Shown here one piece after another: positions 41,635-42,080 of a DNA stretch of 42,080 nt. The notes under the pieces were generated by a model. That model saw only the letters and a program-made list of their open reading frames with translations. It did not search any database and was not told the DNA's origin. The stretch is from an uncultured Dolosicoccus sp. (lineage in GTDB: Bacteria > Bacillota > Bacilli > Lactobacillales > Aerococcaceae): positions 1 to 42,080 of the forward strand of contig CALYPW010000003.1 in NCBI GenBank assembly GCA_945278685.1, read 5' to 3'. Positions within the stretch are counted from its first letter, which is position 1; every line of letters starts with the position of its first letter. Both the position numbers and the translations under genes were made by a program.

Positions 41635-41687
41635 GCCTGCACCTCAAATCTTTAGCTTTTTTGTAAAAACAAGTATTTGAGGGTTCG

Positions 41688-41738
41688 ACGCATCAAAAGA
41701 GCGAACACCTTCTCTTTCGTCTCGACCATTCGCTCTTT
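41688..41738 (-). terminator. terminator after the nucleotide-sugar dehydrogenase gene
   Basis: AAAGAGCGAA (41696-41705) pairs perfectly with TTCGCTCTTT (41729-41738), a 10-bp stem with a long loop, followed on the minus strand by TGATGCG. The T-tract overlaps the stem base. Confidence 0.7.
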
Positions 41739-41754
41739 CTATCTTTTAAACTAT

Positions 41755-42080
41755 TTATAGTCGCCAGAAGATGTAACCTTGCTCTTTCAAAGACTCTTTG
41801 TCCAGAATGCTCTTCACATCAATAAGAATACGTTGTTCTTTGGGAAGATCTTGTCGAAACAGCCCATCGATGTCTTCCAAATTAAGTGCTTTAAACTCAT
41901 CATGGGCCACTGCAAAGACCACACAATCTGCATCTTGGATCTGGTCCAAACTCTGCAACTCCAATTGATAGGTCTCACGAACTTCCTCTACTTGTGCCCA
42001 GGGGTCTACAATTGCTGGTTCGATGTCATACTCACGTAAACGATCCACAATATCAACAACGCGAGAATTGCGCACGTCTG
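41755..42080 (-). CDS. UDP-sugar 6-dehydrogenase, C-terminal part (cut by the window edge)
   Basis: Only the last 108 or so codons are in the window; the reading frame stays open to the edge, so the gene continues outside. The DVRNSRVVDIVDRLREY segment and IVDPWAQVEEV are the start of the C-terminal domain of UDP-glucose/UDP-HexNAc dehydrogenases of the WbpA/WecC/TviB type, and FAVAHDEFKAL and ILIDVKSILD are its later strands. These NAD enzymes oxidise C6 of the sugar to a carboxylate, giving an acidic sugar. The ORF-track start at 42075 is an internal GTG, not the true start. It lies upstream of rplM on the same strand and probably belongs to the surface-polysaccharide genes. Which UDP-sugar it uses cannot be told from this part. 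Confidence 0.85.
   Translation of the reverse strand, partial: DVRNSRVVDIVDRLREYDIEPAIVDPWAQVEEVRETYQLELQSLDQIQDADCVVFAVAHDEFKALNLEDIDGLFRQDLPKEQRILIDVKSILDKESLKEQGYIFWRL

Noticed and set aside
1-42080. CRISPR arrays, transposases, integrases, toxin-antitoxin or phage genes
   Set aside because: No regularly spaced repeats and no ORF with motifs of these families were found on either strand.

Overview
The window looks like a chromosomal segment of a Gram-positive Firmicute of the order Lactobacillales. Its gene content (Ecs transporter, an OpuC-type osmolyte transporter with CBS domains, an ECF vitamin module, two LytR-CpsA-Psr proteins, AGGAGG-type ribosome binding sites, sigma-A promoters, U-tract terminators) fits a family such as Aerococcaceae or Carnobacteriaceae. 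The genus cannot be fixed from sequence alone. Almost everything is on the minus strand; only the 5-oxoprolinase operon and pncA read forward.

Left part (1-7.9 kb): two tandem leftward promoters run off the edge and resemble an rRNA/tRNA operon promoter pair. Next come lplA (lipoate salvage), nrdD (anaerobic ribonucleotide reductase, with NrdR-like boxes), and a coupled coaBC-ecsA-ecsB block (coenzyme A synthesis and the Ecs ABC exporter). A secreted PepSY-domain protein follows.

Middle part (8-23.5 kb): pxpA - NRAMP-like transporter - pxpB - pxpC is a forward operon for 5-oxoproline disposal. Three tandem, translationally coupled serine hydrolase paralogues follow a leftover 3' fragment of a citrate transporter. 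The osmoprotectant ABC operon has the order ATPase, permease, permease, binding protein. An aldo/keto reductase and a nicotinamidase diverge from a shared control region. The ecfA1-ecfA2-ecfT-truA operon ends in a broken acetyltransferase fragment.

Right part (23.5-42 kb): a decayed cell-wall hydrolase gene (signal peptide, five GW/SH3-like repeats, CHAP domain) carries several disabling mutations, and a second copy of its 5' end lies upstream of ecfA1. Then comes a large leftward surface-polysaccharide operon: PglF/EpsC-type dehydratase, two LCP ligases, an ExoA-like glycosyltransferase, a PglC/EpsL-type initiating transferase, a DegT aminotransferase, two GT2 and one GT4 glycosyltransferases, a Wzx flippase, a Wzy polymerase and a TagB/TagF-type glycerophosphotransferase. 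No 4-N-acetyltransferase is present, so the first sugar may carry a free amine. Together with glycerol phosphate this predicts a possibly zwitterionic polymer. rplM-rpsI, with an L13-type leader, lies between this operon and the end of a nucleotide-sugar dehydrogenase gene at the right edge.

No tRNA, rRNA, CRISPR array, intact insertion sequence or prophage was recognised. I see no clearly new defence or mobile system. The most unusual items are the polysaccharide pathway, the non-canonical NRAMP protein, the duplicated remnant of the CHAP gene and several unassigned operator-like palindromes.
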